64,000 nt of DNA from Caldibacillus debilis DSM 16016 (GTDB lineage Bacteria; Bacillota; Bacilli; Bacillales; Caldibacillaceae), in assembly GCF_000383875.1 (NCBI RefSeq), contig NZ_KB912917.1:1-64000 (forward strand), read 5' to 3'. The notes beneath the pieces were generated by a model, which made no database searches, was not told where the DNA came from, and saw only the letters and a list, made by a program, of their open reading frames with translations. The position numbers and the translations under genes were made by a program. Positions 42,152 through 51,543 of this stretch are shown piece by piece. Each line of letters begins with the position of its first letter. The stretch's first letter is position 1.

Positions 42152-42385
42152 AATTGATCCTCCCCTTTTGTTCTGCATATGGATACACTTTTACTTTACC
42201 ACAGGATCGGGAATGGACAAGGACTTAACAGGCATTTCCCGCATTTTTATTATTTTCGCAACATTCTATACATATGTTTTCGGCGGGATAATCCCCGTGC
42301 CCGACGGGAAGCTTCTCCGGGGAATGGCCCGCTGCAACGGAAGCAATTTTGGGGGAGGGCGGATGCGCCGATTTTTCCCGCTTTC

Positions 42386-44122
42386 CTATCCGGTTTGCCC
42401 CGCGGCGTTGTTCTCCTTTCCCATGACTTCATACAAATAGATTTTCCAGGCCGAATCCGGATGGTCAAAAATTCGGAGGAGCCGCAAGCGGTTTTTTTCC
42501 GCGTTTCCGATCGGCACGGCGGAAAAAAGGAAGCGTCCCCCCAACTCTTCGAAGGCATCGGTGTTTAATTCCAGATTCTTGATCCCTTTATTCGAATCTT
42601 TCCGGTAATCGTATTTTTTCCCCAGCTCGGCGGCGAACAGGTAGCAGCGGCTTCCCCACTCGTCGAAATAGATCCGCAAGCCTTTGTCCTTCGCCAATTC
42701 CCGGGCGATGATCTTCCGGAATTTCCGTTTGTAGGCAAGGGGATACAGATTATTGTACGTGTCGAGGGTATAAAACCCGTTGTACTGGGCGATCGCCGGA
42801 TGGAGCCCGAGGGAGGCGACCCGGTACGTCTCCTTCGGCATCCCGATAAAGGTCTCGATCTCCCGAAACTGGGCCTGGGCGTAAAAGGCCTTGAACGACG
42901 GGCTGCGGAAGTAACGGCCGTACAGAACTTCTTCGTGGAAGGGCAGCAGAAGGCAAATTTGCGCAACGATCAGCCCATAAACGACAGCCCGCCATCTCCT
43001 TCCCTTTCTCCAAAGGAAATAAAGGGACAAAGCGAAACTGAAATAGATCACAAAAGGACGCAAGAAATGGAAGCGGGCGAAATTAAAGGCCGTAAAAATC
43101 CCGAAATTTTCCTTCAGCGGCAGCCAAATTTTGTTGAACCAAAGGGCGTACCAAAAGGAAAGGGCGGCGTTCAACAAATCCAAAAACAGGATGGTTTTTT
43201 CCAGGCGGTCCCTGCTTCTCTGGAAAAGCAGAAGGAGAAACACGGCCGTAAGGACCGGCAAAATGACGAAGGTATGTAAGGTCAAGACATGGTGGTGGCC
43301 GAAGAGAAAATTTTTCAAAAACAGTTTGAACGTACGGAAAAAATCATGCCGTGACGAAACAAACTCGACCCGGTGGAACGGCTCGCCGCCGAAAAGGACG
43401 GAATAAAAGAGCCGGTATTCGATGAGCAGATACACCGCCGTCATCCAGGCGATGGCCGCAAAAAACGGGAGGTTTCTTTTCCCCGTTTTGATCCAATCGT
43501 ACAGCCAGAAAAAAGCGATGCCCACAAGGAAAAAGAAAAACCCGAGGACGAAGCTGGAATAAAAGGGAAGCAGGGTGAGCGTCAGCCAATTTTTCAGGGA
43601 ATAATCCTTCCCGCGGATGTTCAAAAAAGCCCACAGGGCGAGGGGATGGCCCAATGTGCTGAGCATCCCCGAAGGCCAAAAGGGGGTGAGGGCGAAGGCG
43701 AGGGAGACGCCGATCCGGATGAATGCCGCCCCCCGCTCTTTGACGAAATGATCCTTTAACAAAAGATACATGCCCAAAAAGGCGAAAATCCGTGTTATCG
43801 TCATGTTGACCGCGTAGGCGGCCATCGGCGGGAAAAGGGCGTTGAGCCAGACGATCCCCGTCCATTCCGAACCGTAGGCTTCCCGCGGCAGTCCATTGAT
43901 CACCTGGGGAATGACCGCCCCGGGTCCGGCAAACAGTTTTCCGCTTCTTGCCAACACCTTATACCAGGCGATGTTGGAGTCGAGATTGTCATGGACCCGG
44001 ATGTGGGAATCCTCCCCCAATAGATAATAAGGAAGGACATAGAGCAGGATAACGCCGAGGGCGAGCCCTGCCCAAAGGGATTCTCTCTTGCACCGCATAG
44101 GAGGCCGTTCGCTGGATTTCAT
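42386..44122 (-). CDS. Polytopic membrane protein, YkoS-like (DUF6044)
   Basis: A 578-residue protein with about 11-12 membrane helices, then a soluble C-terminal part of about 170 residues (FIGMPKETYRVASLGLHPAI, then ARELAKDKGLRIYFDEWGSR). Early loop motif HDNLDSNIAWYKVL with acidic residues resembles GT-C type glycosyltransferases and YfhO proteins. B. subtilis YkoS has the same size and layout. A role in cell-envelope sugar transfer is inferred from the fold only. GGGGACGG precedes ATG 44122; ATG at 44098 is an alternative. Confidence 0.72.
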   Translation of the reverse strand: MKSSERPPMRCKRESLWAGLALGVILLYVLPYYLLGEDSHIRVHDNLDSNIAWYKVLARSGKLFAGPGAVIPQVINGLPREAYGSEWTGIVWLNALFPPMAAYAVNMTITRIFAFLGMYLLLKDHFVKERGAAFIRIGVSLAFALTPFWPSGMLSTLGHPLALWAFLNIRGKDYSLKNWLTLTLLPFYSSFVLGFFFFLVGIAFFWLYDWIKTGKRNLPFFAAIAWMTAVYLLIEYRLFYSVLFGGEPFHRVEFVSSRHDFFRTFKLFLKNFLFGHHHVLTLHTFVILPVLTAVFLLLLFQRSRDRLEKTILFLDLLNAALSFWYALWFNKIWLPLKENFGIFTAFNFARFHFLRPFVIYFSFALSLYFLWRKGRRWRAVVYGLIVAQICLLLPFHEEVLYGRYFRSPSFKAFYAQAQFREIETFIGMPKETYRVASLGLHPAIAQYNGFYTLDTYNNLYPLAYKRKFRKIIARELAKDKGLRIYFDEWGSRCYLFAAELGKKYDYRKDSNKGIKNLELNTDAFEELGGRFLFSAVPIGNAEKNRLRLLRIFDHPDSAWKIYLYEVMGKENNAAGQTG

Positions 44123-44432
44123 CGTTATCCGTCCCCTGTTTCGTCGTTGTTCCGGCCCTTCAACCCGTCTTTGTCCGCCGGGAAAGGACGGCCGAGTTAC
44201 GGCTGCCCCGTGTCAACGGAAAGCCCCGGGGCGGCCGGATCGTTCCCGCCAGTTCCTTTTCCTCTCCGGCATGCCGGACCGGTTCTTTCCATAATTTTCC
44301 CCTTCTCGGCAAAATCATTCTTCCATTTTCGGACCCCCGGGCAGCGACGGACGCAGGAAAAGGGAAGCACCAGCAGCGGAAAAAACCGGCCGGGCGGTTT
44401 TTGCCGGAACCGGGGAACATGAGGCGGAAAGA

Positions 44433-44526
44433 GCTTTCCTGTTTGCGGAGAACTTTGAACGGACGGGGCAGGCGGGTTTCTGACCGCATCCGCAAAGCCT
44501 TTCCATTTTGCGGAGAACTCTGAATG
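44433..44526. repeat. Intergenic direct repeat, 65-bp period
   Basis: GCTTTCCTGTTTGCGGAGAA (44433) recurs as CCTTTCCATTTTGCGGAGAA (44498); the core TTTGCGGAGAACT is exact at 44442 and 44507. The region 44123-44932, about 810 bp, has no accepted gene. Open reverse frames here have no SD. Confidence 0.75.
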
Positions 44527-44932
44527 GAGCGGCGTTCATCGCCCTTGAGAAAGCGAACCTCTCCCCTTCGCCGCCTGGCACGTGTGCCCCTTCCGGACCG
44601 CTTGCGGAAAGCGAAGGTTCCCTTTTCACGGGACAGGTGCGGTAACAGAAAAAAGAGGCGGTCCGCAAAATTCCAACCCCCTCTCCAGCAGTCGGAGTTA
44701 ATCCGTTCGCGAAAAAAAGACGCGGGCAAAAGGCGCCGGATCGGCCTTTGCGGACGGCCCCTTGCTTAAAATCCCGCGGATCACCAAGAAAAAACAGGAT
44801 GGGAGCAACTTTTGCATGCCATTAATCGTCTTGATTATAAATTTATTTCGTGGGGGATGCGCTGGCAGGTTTTAAATACCGCCCGGCTAACCCCCTTCAT
44901 TATGGACTTATTTTTTCGCGGGGTATCGTGCC

Positions 44933-45451
44933 ATGAAGAATAATGGAAGCCCGATGGAAGTCATCGAAGATCTGTATAACACCCATTACCGGTACATGCT
45001 GAATTTCCTTTTGCGTTTGACGCCTGATCGGCAGCTGGCGGAAGACATCGTCCAAGAGGTGTTTTCCAACCTGTTGACGCACCCCGAGACGATGCTAAAA
45101 GTCCGGAATATCCAAAGCTTTTTGATCACCAGCGCGAGGAACCGGCTGATCGATCATTACCGGAAGAAAAAACGGTCATTGCTCCAAGACGGCCAGATGA
45201 TGGAAAGGCTGCTGATCGATCAATATTCGGCGAGTCGGATCCCCGAGCGCAAAGAAATTCAGGAAATCCTGTTAAAATTGCCCCGCGAATACAGTTTTGT
45301 CCTTATCGCGCGAGACTATTACGGCTACAGTTATCAGGAAATCGCCGACTTATTGGGAATTTCTTTGGAAAATGCAAAAACGCGGATCTTTCGGGCAAGA
45401 AAGAGCTTTTTAAAACATTTCCGGGAGGCGGATAAGGATGACCGGTTTTGA
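44933..45451 (+). CDS. ECF-type RNA polymerase sigma factor
   Basis: A 172-residue ECF sigma. Region 2: YMLNFLLRLTPDRQLAEDIV followed by QEVFSNLLTHPE. Region 4 HTH: LPREYSFVLIARDYYGYSYQ, then EIADLLGISLENAKTRIFRARK. ATG 44933 with CGGGG upstream; ATG 44954 is an alternative. Its stop overlaps the next gene by 14 nt, and that gene has an anti-sigma zinc motif, so the pair works as sigma/anti-sigma. Signal and targets unknown. It does not match SigW, SigX, SigM or SigV closely enough to name. Confidence 0.87.
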   Translation: MKNNGSPMEVIEDLYNTHYRYMLNFLLRLTPDRQLAEDIVQEVFSNLLTHPETMLKVRNIQSFLITSARNRLIDHYRKKKRSLLQDGQMMERLLIDQYSASRIPERKEIQEILLKLPREYSFVLIARDYYGYSYQEIADLLGISLENAKTRIFRARKSFLKHFREADKDDRF

Positions 45452-45935
45452 AGAAGTTCATGTCCTATGCCAGGAATTAATCCCCATGTACGACGATTTG
45501 GATGTCCCGGCGAAGCGGGTGATTGAAAAACATGCCGAGGAATGCGAAGTGTGCAGAACGAATTTGACCGCCAGCAAAAAAATCGAAATCGGCCCCCGGG
45601 AAGCCGGCGAAAACGATTCCCTCCCCGTTCAGCCCTTTAAAAAGCTGATCCTGTTAAAAAAATTCTTGACACTGTTTTTGTTTTTCATAAGAACGGTTGT
45701 CATCGGGCTGATCGCCTTCGATTTTTTCCGGCATTTTTCCCCGGCGGTTCCTTACGGCTTGCAATTCGAGGGCCTTCGCGCGAGCCTCGTCATCTTTTAT
45801 GTCCCTTTGGCCTTCTTTTTATTGTTGTTCACATGGTTCATGAAAAACGGAAAAATTTTCTGGATTACCCTCATCATCGATCTCCTCGTCATTTACTTCT
45901 TTGACGATGCGGTCAGATTTTTTGTGCGATATTAA
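45438..45935 (+). CDS. Membrane anti-sigma factor with zinc-binding HxxxCxxC motif
   Basis: A 165-residue protein. A short cytoplasmic N-terminal zf-HC2 domain holds H32-x3-C36-x2-C39 (KHAEECEVC), followed by a linker and three membrane segments (about 75-95, 112-130 and 137-160). This is the layout of ZAS anti-sigma factors, which hold an ECF sigma at the membrane until a signal arrives. AAGGATG overlap with the sigma gene implies coupled translation. Confidence 0.83.
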   Translation: MTGFEEVHVLCQELIPMYDDLDVPAKRVIEKHAEECEVCRTNLTASKKIEIGPREAGENDSLPVQPFKKLILLKKFLTLFLFFIRTVVIGLIAFDFFRHFSPAVPYGLQFEGLRASLVIFYVPLAFFLLLFTWFMKNGKIFWITLIIDLLVIYFFDDAVRFFVRY

Positions 45936-45960
45936 AAAATTAAAAAGGGGATGACGGTTA

Positions 45961-46164
45961 ATGATGCCGTTCGAGGCCAAGAATTTGTTTTCCGCGAACG
46001 TCATATTATTGGCGATCTGCGCGTATTTGTATTTCAGCATCGGAGCGGCCGCCGCGTTTTTCGGCATGGCCCTTTTCCTCATATGGCCCGCGGCGGCGGG
46101 CATCCATTTCGCGTTAAAAGCGATGAAAAAACCCTTTCTTCGGCGGAGAAGAAAGGGGCCGTGA
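45961..46164 (+). CDS. Small membrane protein in the sigma operon
   Basis: A 67-residue protein with two membrane segments (ANVILLAICAYLYFSI and AAAAFFGMALFLIWPAAAGI) and a basic tail (KAMKKPFLRRRRKGP). AAAGGGG precedes the ATG and it follows the anti-sigma gene by 25 bp, so it is the third gene of the operon. Some ECF operons carry small membrane partners of the anti-sigma factor; this role is inferred. Confidence 0.65.
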   Translation: MMPFEAKNLFSANVILLAICAYLYFSIGAAAAFFGMALFLIWPAAAGIHFALKAMKKPFLRRRRKGP

Positions 46165-46441
46165 AACCTTTCGGAATCGGGGAAACCGCGGCGGAAGCCC
46201 AATGATTGCGGAAAATCCGATTTCCCGTGCCGCGGAATAGGAACCATTTTGGCAACCGTATTTTCACACTACAGACCTTTGGTTGCCGGCGGAAGCGCCG
46301 GAAAAGCCCGGATAAGGGATGCGCCGTCCGCCCATGCGCCCGCCTTGCCCGGACGGTGTAAACCTTTTTTGTTCCATAGGCGCCCCCGGCCGACGTCCCC
46401 GATTGGGGCGTGCCCGCCCGATGGAGGCTCTTCCCCGGCAT

Positions 46442-46571
46442 CCTTCAGATTCCGCCCGGGGCTGAAATTCGGGCCCTTTCAAGGAGCAGCGCTTCTCCCT
46501 TCAGATTCCTCGGCGAACGGAAGACAGCACGATCGCCGATATCGGCAACAGCGCTTCTCCCTTCAGATTCC
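46442..46571. repeat. Intergenic repeats, spacing 56 and 62 bp
   Basis: A 23-bp word starting CAGCGCTTCTCCCTTCAG is exact at 46487-46509 and 46549-46571; its 12-bp end CCTTCAGATTCC also occurs at 46442. The region 46165-46702 has no accepted gene. Confidence 0.8.
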
Positions 46572-46654
46572 GCCCTATCCTTCAGCCGGCGCCAGGGGTT
46601 CGCCGATCCCCTTCCGGGACGTCCGCCGGAAGCCGCGGCCCGCCGAACGAACAA

Positions 46655-46694
46655 GCGGCATAAAAGGAAAGGCGAGTTTTTCCTATTATGCCGC
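46655..46694. terminator. Strong hairpin at the 3' end of yheA
   Basis: GCGGCATAAAAGGAAA pairs with TTTTTCCTATTATGCCGC. There is no T-run on the yheA side, so it may act as a bidirectional or RNA-stabilising element rather than a classical terminator. Confidence 0.5.
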
Positions 46695-46702
46695 CGTATC
46701 TG

Positions 46703-47053
46703 CTATTCCAATATTTTGTACAGTTCCGCCAAAGGCTTCATAAAAATCTCGTTGATTTCATTCATCACGGTCCCCATCCGTTGTTCGGCCTCGATGAGCG
46801 AAAGGATCTTTTCGTTTTGCTGGACCTGGAGGGCCAATTTTTGGGCATCCATGAGCTCCGTATCGGAGGCCGGCTGGCCCATCATTTGTTTCTCCTGAAG
46901 ACGCATCTGCAAAACGCGGAAATCATCGAAGATCTTGCGGGCGATGTTGTCCTTCAGCAACTCGTCGTATTTTTCCTTCAGGGCGGCAAATTCTTCGCTT
47001 TCCCGAATCGCTTTCCCCAATTGGCTGGCTACCTCATACATATCTTCCGGCAT
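46703..47053 (-). CDS. yheA: YheA-family regulator (UPF0342 / YlbF-YmcA fold)
   Basis: A 116-residue helical protein: MYEVASQLGKAIRESEEFAA, then RKIFDDFRVLQMRLQEKQMM and IEAEQRMGTVMNEINEIFM. It matches B. subtilis YheA throughout. The fold is shared with YlbF/YmcA, which control RNase Y activity; the function of YheA itself is not established. AGGAGG sets the start at 47053. Confidence 0.9.
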   Translation of the reverse strand: MPEDMYEVASQLGKAIRESEEFAALKEKYDELLKDNIARKIFDDFRVLQMRLQEKQMMGQPASDTELMDAQKLALQVQQNEKILSLIEAEQRMGTVMNEINEIFMKPLAELYKILE

Positions 47054-47283
47054 CCTGATCCTCCTAGAAATTTTTCCGTAAATTTGCAAGTCGATTTACT
47101 ATAACAAACTATGAAGAAAAAAGCAAGGCGTGAAAACGGGAAAAGCCATCCTTCCGGCACCCGGGGATGCGCGATTTCCGCTTCCGGGAAGCGGTCTTTT
47201 CGGCCATCCGCCACAAATTCCCGCACGGGATGCCCGCATGCCGCCCGCATCCGGGGCATCCGATAAAGCAACATTACGGACGC

Positions 47284-48627
47284 TCAGCCAATGAGGATCT
47301 TGTCTTCCGGGTAACGGATCTTGGATTTCGTCGGCTTCAACGCCAAGGCGAAAGCGAAGGTGAGCGGACCTAAACGGCCAATGAACATCGTGGCAATGAC
47401 AATCAGTTTGCCCAATGGGGACAATCCACTTGTCACCCCCATGGACAAGCCTACGGTCCCAAATGCGGACGTCGCTTCAAACAAGATCTCCAAAAAGTCG
47501 TGATGGGCCGTGCTCTCGGTAATGGTCAACAGCAGGCTGGCCAACAGGACGATGCCGCAGGAGAGAATGATAACGGCCAGCGCCTGGAAGACAATATTTT
47601 CATTAATCCTTCTCTTCAGGACGGTTACCTCCTCTTGTCCCTTGACAACACTTTTAAGGGTCATGATGAGGACGGCGAAGGTGTTCGTTTTAATCCCACC
47701 CCCTGTCGATCCTGTCGAAGCCCCGACAAACATGAGAAAAATCGTGAACAATAAGCTCGTGCTCATCATGGCGCCCGTATCAATGGTGTTGAACCCGGCC
47801 GTCCGAGGTGAGACGGACTGAAAGAACGCCGCCCACAGGCGTTCAGCCGGGCTCAAATGGCCGAATGTCTGCGGGTTAAAAGATTCCAAAATAAAGATAA
47901 CGAGAAAACCGCTTAGCGTTAAAATGAACGATGTTAAAATCACAACTTTGGAATGGAGCGCCAACCGGCGCCAGTTTCGCTTTTCATAAATGTCCACCAG
48001 CACCGTGAAGCCAAGACCGCCAATAATAATTAATGCACATATGGTCAAATTGACGACCGGATCCCCCACATATCGGCTCAGACTGTCGGGCCACAAAGAA
48101 AATCCGGCGCTGTTAAAGGCGGAAACGGAATGAAAAACCGCCTGATATGCCGCCTTTTGCCATCCGAATTCCCCTGCCCAGCGCAGGGTCAGAATGGCAG
48201 CGGCAATCAGTTCCAAGCTGAAGGTAATCACAATGATGGCGATCGTCAGCCGGACGACCCCTTTTAAACTGATGGACTTGGTGGATTCCCGGACGAGCAT
48301 CCTGTCTTTTAAAGATATTTTTTTTCCCAGCATGACGGCAAAAATCACGCCAAAGGTCATGAAGCCGAGGCCGCCGATCTGGATCAAGAGCATGATGACC
48401 AGCTGGCCAAAGAGGGAAAAGTCGGAGCCGGTATCCAAAACACCGAGACCCGTTACACATACCGCGGAAGTTGCCGTAAATAACGCGTCCAGCCATCCGA
48501 TGCTCCGGGAATTGGCGGAAGCGATCGGCAGGGCCAGGAGAACGGCGCCGATCAGGATGACGGCGGCAAAACCGAATATCATGGTTCGATGCGGACTTAA
48601 ATCGTTATTAAATACACGGACGCGCAT
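47284..48627 (-). CDS. ktrB: Ktr-type potassium channel subunit KtrB
   Basis: A 447-residue TrkH/KtrB family protein with four M1-P-M2 repeats. Filter loops with the central Gly are visible: SAVCVTGLGVLD, SAFNSAGFSLWPD, SPRTAGFNTIDTG and SAFGTVGLSMGVT. The gating loop GASTGSTGGGIKTNT lies in the third repeat. It takes up K+ and is gated by KtrA. It follows ktrA by 11 bp. The upstream c-di-AMP riboswitch controls both. Confidence 0.92.
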   Translation of the reverse strand: MRVRVFNNDLSPHRTMIFGFAAVILIGAVLLALPIASANSRSIGWLDALFTATSAVCVTGLGVLDTGSDFSLFGQLVIMLLIQIGGLGFMTFGVIFAVMLGKKISLKDRMLVRESTKSISLKGVVRLTIAIIVITFSLELIAAAILTLRWAGEFGWQKAAYQAVFHSVSAFNSAGFSLWPDSLSRYVGDPVVNLTICALIIIGGLGFTVLVDIYEKRNWRRLALHSKVVILTSFILTLSGFLVIFILESFNPQTFGHLSPAERLWAAFFQSVSPRTAGFNTIDTGAMMSTSLLFTIFLMFVGASTGSTGGGIKTNTFAVLIMTLKSVVKGQEEVTVLKRRINENIVFQALAVIILSCGIVLLASLLLTITESTAHHDFLEILFEATSAFGTVGLSMGVTSGLSPLGKLIVIATMFIGRLGPLTFAFALALKPTKSKIRYPEDKILIG

Positions 48628-48638
48628 AAACTTAACCC

Positions 48639-49337
48639 CTATCTGATTTTCCTGGCATGGCTTTCGCCCAAAAGTTCTTGTTCCAACATGCTGAGATCCC
48701 GATTGGTACCGACGAGAAACAGAACGTCCCCTTCTTTGATCACATCGTCGGCGCTGGGGGAGATATTCACCTTTTCTTCATCTTTGGATTTGATCGCCAG
48801 TACGGTACAGCCGTATTTCGCCCTCAAATCCAATTCTTTTAACGATTTGCCGGTCATGGCTTGCGAAGCTGCAACCTCAACCAAGCTGTAATCCGGAGAA
48901 AGCTCGATCAAATCAATAAAATTGCCGAACAAAATGCTGTGGGCAACCCTAACCCCCATGTCTTTTTCGGGCTGAATGATCACATCGGCGCCAATTTTCT
49001 CCAACACCCTGCCGTGATAATCGTTCGTTGCTTTGGCAATAATCCGCTCAAATCCCATATCCTTTAAGATCAAGGTGGCTAATATGCTGGCTTGAATGTC
49101 ATCCCCGATCGCCACAACGGCCTCGTCCAAATTGGAGACGCCAAGTTCCTTCAGGACATCTTCGTCGGTGGCATCCGCCTGGACGGCCTGGGTCACCAAA
49201 TCGGCCAGTTTGTTGACTTTGGTTTCATCTTTATCGATCGCCATCACTTCGTGACCGAAGGAAGCCAATGTTTTTGTGATGCTTTCTCCGAAACGGCCCA
49301 GGCCGATGACCAGAAATGAACGTTTCGCTTGTTTCAT
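48639..49337 (-). CDS. ktrA: KtrA, RCK regulatory subunit of K+ uptake
   Basis: A 232-residue RCK protein. The Rossmann motif VIGLGRFGES is at 9-18, followed by AIDKDETKV. The RCK-C domain (about 140-225: IDLIELSPDYSLVEVAASQ onward) is the c-di-AMP-binding module in this family. It binds ATP/ADP and opens KtrB. AAGGGG precedes the ATG. Confidence 0.92.
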   Translation of the reverse strand: MKQAKRSFLVIGLGRFGESITKTLASFGHEVMAIDKDETKVNKLADLVTQAVQADATDEDVLKELGVSNLDEAVVAIGDDIQASILATLILKDMGFERIIAKATNDYHGRVLEKIGADVIIQPEKDMGVRVAHSILFGNFIDLIELSPDYSLVEVAASQAMTGKSLKELDLRAKYGCTVLAIKSKDEEKVNISPSADDVIKEGDVLFLVGTNRDLSMLEQELLGESHARKIR

Positions 49338-49381
49338 TTCAATCCCCTTTTCTTCGTCTCCTCATTCCAAGTTTATCCAAA

Positions 49382-49415
49382 ATAAAAAAGGCACAGAAGG
49401 GCTGGATTTCTGTGC
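49382..49415 (-). terminator. Expression-platform terminator of the ktrA riboswitch
   Basis: Reverse-strand GCACAGAA pairs with TTCTGTGC, followed by CTTTTTTT, 45 bp before the ktrA ATG and immediately after the riboswitch. Confidence 0.85.
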
Positions 49416-49420
49416 ACGAC

Positions 49421-49556
49421 AAAAAAACCACCCCTCTTTCACGCTTGCGGAGTTAGCTGACGGGTTAGGAAGAAAGAGTCTCCCCCCTCAAGGCCCATGA
49501 GGTTCACCCCAAGAACGGCGGGTCCCCCGCTTCCTTACGGAATTCAGCGCTTGCAG
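49421..49556 (-). ncRNA. c-di-AMP riboswitch (ydaO/yuaA type)
   Basis: Reverse strand shows the conserved elements in order: CGCTGAATTCC, then GGGGTGAACC, then AACCCGTCAGCTAACTCCGC and AAGCGTGAAAGAG. These are hallmarks of the ydaO/yuaA aptamer, which in B. subtilis controls ktrA (yuaA). Binding of c-di-AMP should favour the terminator at 49382-49415 and lower K+ uptake. Boundaries are approximate. The flank 49557-49747 has no gene. Confidence 0.9.
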
Positions 49557-49747
49557 GTGTCTTTTTAACATATTCAGTTTCTAATGAATTATACGCTTCC
49601 TCCGGCGCTCTTGCAACAGCGGACCGTCTGCGGCGGGAGCGCCTCGGACGGAAAACATCGGTGGTTAAGGCCGCGAATGCAAAGAATCGGGGGCCTGCCC
49701 GGAGCGGACGAAGGCCCCCGTCCCAGTTTCGGACGAAAGGATGTTCC

Positions 49748-50842
49748 TCAAGCGGATATTTTGATGACCGGTTTGACGGTAATGCCTTTGGCGGAGTCTT
49801 CAAAGGCTTTGTTAATTTCGTCAAAGGCATAAAAACGGATGAGTTTGTCGAACGGGAAAAGCCCTTTCTTGTAATAGGCGATCAATTGGGGAATGAACAA
49901 TTTCGGCACCGCGTCCCCTTCGATCACGCCCATCATTGTTTTCCCTTCCGCCATAATCTCGTTATGGACGTCAATCGTCATTTCCGGCGTTACACCGACG
50001 ATCGCCGTTTGTCCCAACGGCCGCAAAGCCTTGAGCGATTGCCGGACGACAGCGGGCACGCCGGTCGTTTCCACCGCATAATGGGTGCCGCCTTCGGTGA
50101 CGGCCTTGATTTCTTTTACGACGTCCGCTTCTTTGCCGTTCAAAACGTGGGTGGCGCCTAATTCCTTCGCCAATTCCAACCGGTTTTGATGGATGTCGAC
50201 GGCGACAATATGCTTGCATCCCGCGATCTTTGCCGCCATGACGGCGCTCAGGCCTACGGCTCCGCAACCGTAAACGGCGATCGAGGAACCGAATGCCGGT
50301 TTCAATTTGTTCAATACGGTTCCCGCCCCCGTTTGAATGCCGCAGCCGAGGGGGGAGAGAAGCGCCAAATCCACATCCTTATCCACTTTGACGACGTTTC
50401 TTTCCTTGGCAATGGCGTAAGTCGCGAAAGAAGATTGCCCAAAGAAGGTCGACACTCCCCGGCCGTTTTGAAAAATCCGGTAGTCGCCGTCTTCATCTTT
50501 TCCGCCAAAATTCAATTCGTTAATTTTAAAGCAAGCTCCCGGATGTCCGGTTAAGCAGTGCTCACATTGGCCGCAAGAGGCAAAGGATATGACCACATGG
50601 TCGCCAGGCCGAATGGTTTTGACGTCGGGACCCACTTTCTCGACGATTCCGCTCCCTTCGTGCCCCAGCACCGCGGGAAAGGGGGTCAAGCCGATGTCGC
50701 GGGCCACCGCGTCGGTATGGCAAATCCCGGAAGCCACGATTTTAACCAACACTTCATCCCGCTTTAAATCGGACAATTCCACCTCTTCGATCCGGAAGTT
50801 TTCCCCTTTGTCATGTACGACAGCCGCTTTGATTCGCATCAT
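49748..50842 (-). CDS. Zinc-dependent alcohol dehydrogenase (aryl-alcohol type)
   Basis: A 364-residue medium-chain dehydrogenase. Catalytic zinc: GICHTDAVARDIG (Cys about 41) and GHEGSGIVEKVG (His about 63). Structural zinc: CGQCEHCLTGHPGAC. NAD turn: YGCGAVGLSAVMAA. The catalytic second Cys is in PLGCGIQTGAGTVL. The pattern fits benzyl/aryl-alcohol or class III-like NAD-dependent enzymes; the substrate is not settled. GGGAGG precedes the ATG pair. A GGGGGCCT/AGGCCCCC hairpin at about 49687-49718 may terminate it. Confidence 0.87.
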   Translation of the reverse strand: MMRIKAAVVHDKGENFRIEEVELSDLKRDEVLVKIVASGICHTDAVARDIGLTPFPAVLGHEGSGIVEKVGPDVKTIRPGDHVVISFASCGQCEHCLTGHPGACFKINELNFGGKDEDGDYRIFQNGRGVSTFFGQSSFATYAIAKERNVVKVDKDVDLALLSPLGCGIQTGAGTVLNKLKPAFGSSIAVYGCGAVGLSAVMAAKIAGCKHIVAVDIHQNRLELAKELGATHVLNGKEADVVKEIKAVTEGGTHYAVETTGVPAVVRQSLKALRPLGQTAIVGVTPEMTIDVHNEIMAEGKTMMGVIEGDAVPKLFIPQLIAYYKKGLFPFDKLIRFYAFDEINKAFEDSAKGITVKPVIKISA

Positions 50843-51004
50843 TCTTTCCTCCCTTTCGATTTTACGGCTGAAATGATGGAAAATTCTTCATCTTTATTGT
50901 AATCCCCGTCCCCGGCCGATGCAATTCCCCCTTCCGCTTTTTCTAATTGGCGTTTCCAAACATTTTTTGAACAAAACGATGGCGGCCCAAGGCTTCCGGC
51001 GTCC

Positions 51005-51138
51005 CCTTTCCCCGGATCAAGTCCTCCCATTTGTGTAAAATCCTGCTCCCAGTCAAGGGAACATCGCCTTCCGGAAATGGAACGGCTTTGCGCCCGCTTC
51101 TTTTACACAAAATCCTGGACTTCATCCTTTCCCCGGAT
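51005..51138. repeat. Intergenic repeats between adh and yheD
   Basis: CCTTTCCCCGGAT is exact at 51005 and 51126 (121 bp), and AAAATCCTG at 51037 and 51109 (72 bp), inside a longer similar stretch (TTTGTGTAAAATCCTG / TTTACACAAAATCCTG). The 700 bp 50843-51543 show no accepted gene; the open frame reaching back from yheD lacks an SD. Confidence 0.6.
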
Positions 51139-51543
51139 GTAAAACAGAGGCCCCATTTTGAGCGTCCTGCCTTTCATATGGAAAAAATCGCGGCCGGAGG
51201 ATAGGGAATGAGCGGCCGGCGGAACGGGTCCCATGGTACCCGGGAAAAATCTTTCCGGAAATGGCCCGGCTCCGCTTGCCCATAAACGGACGGCAACCGG
51301 AGCGTCGAGTTTCCGGCCCTTCCGCGGCAGGCAAGCGCGCCATCAGCCATGCGGAAAAAACATGCGCCCGTGGGAATACCGGGAGATCCGGCCGGCGAAG
51401 CAGTCCGCCAACGAACCGCCCGTCCTTCATCCTTACCGGGCGGCACGAAAAACTTCGATCCCACATATGATGAAATATGGCATTCGCCCAACCGGATTTC
51501 GTTTTCTCGCCCCATTTTCCAAAGAAAGGAGCTGGATTCTCCA

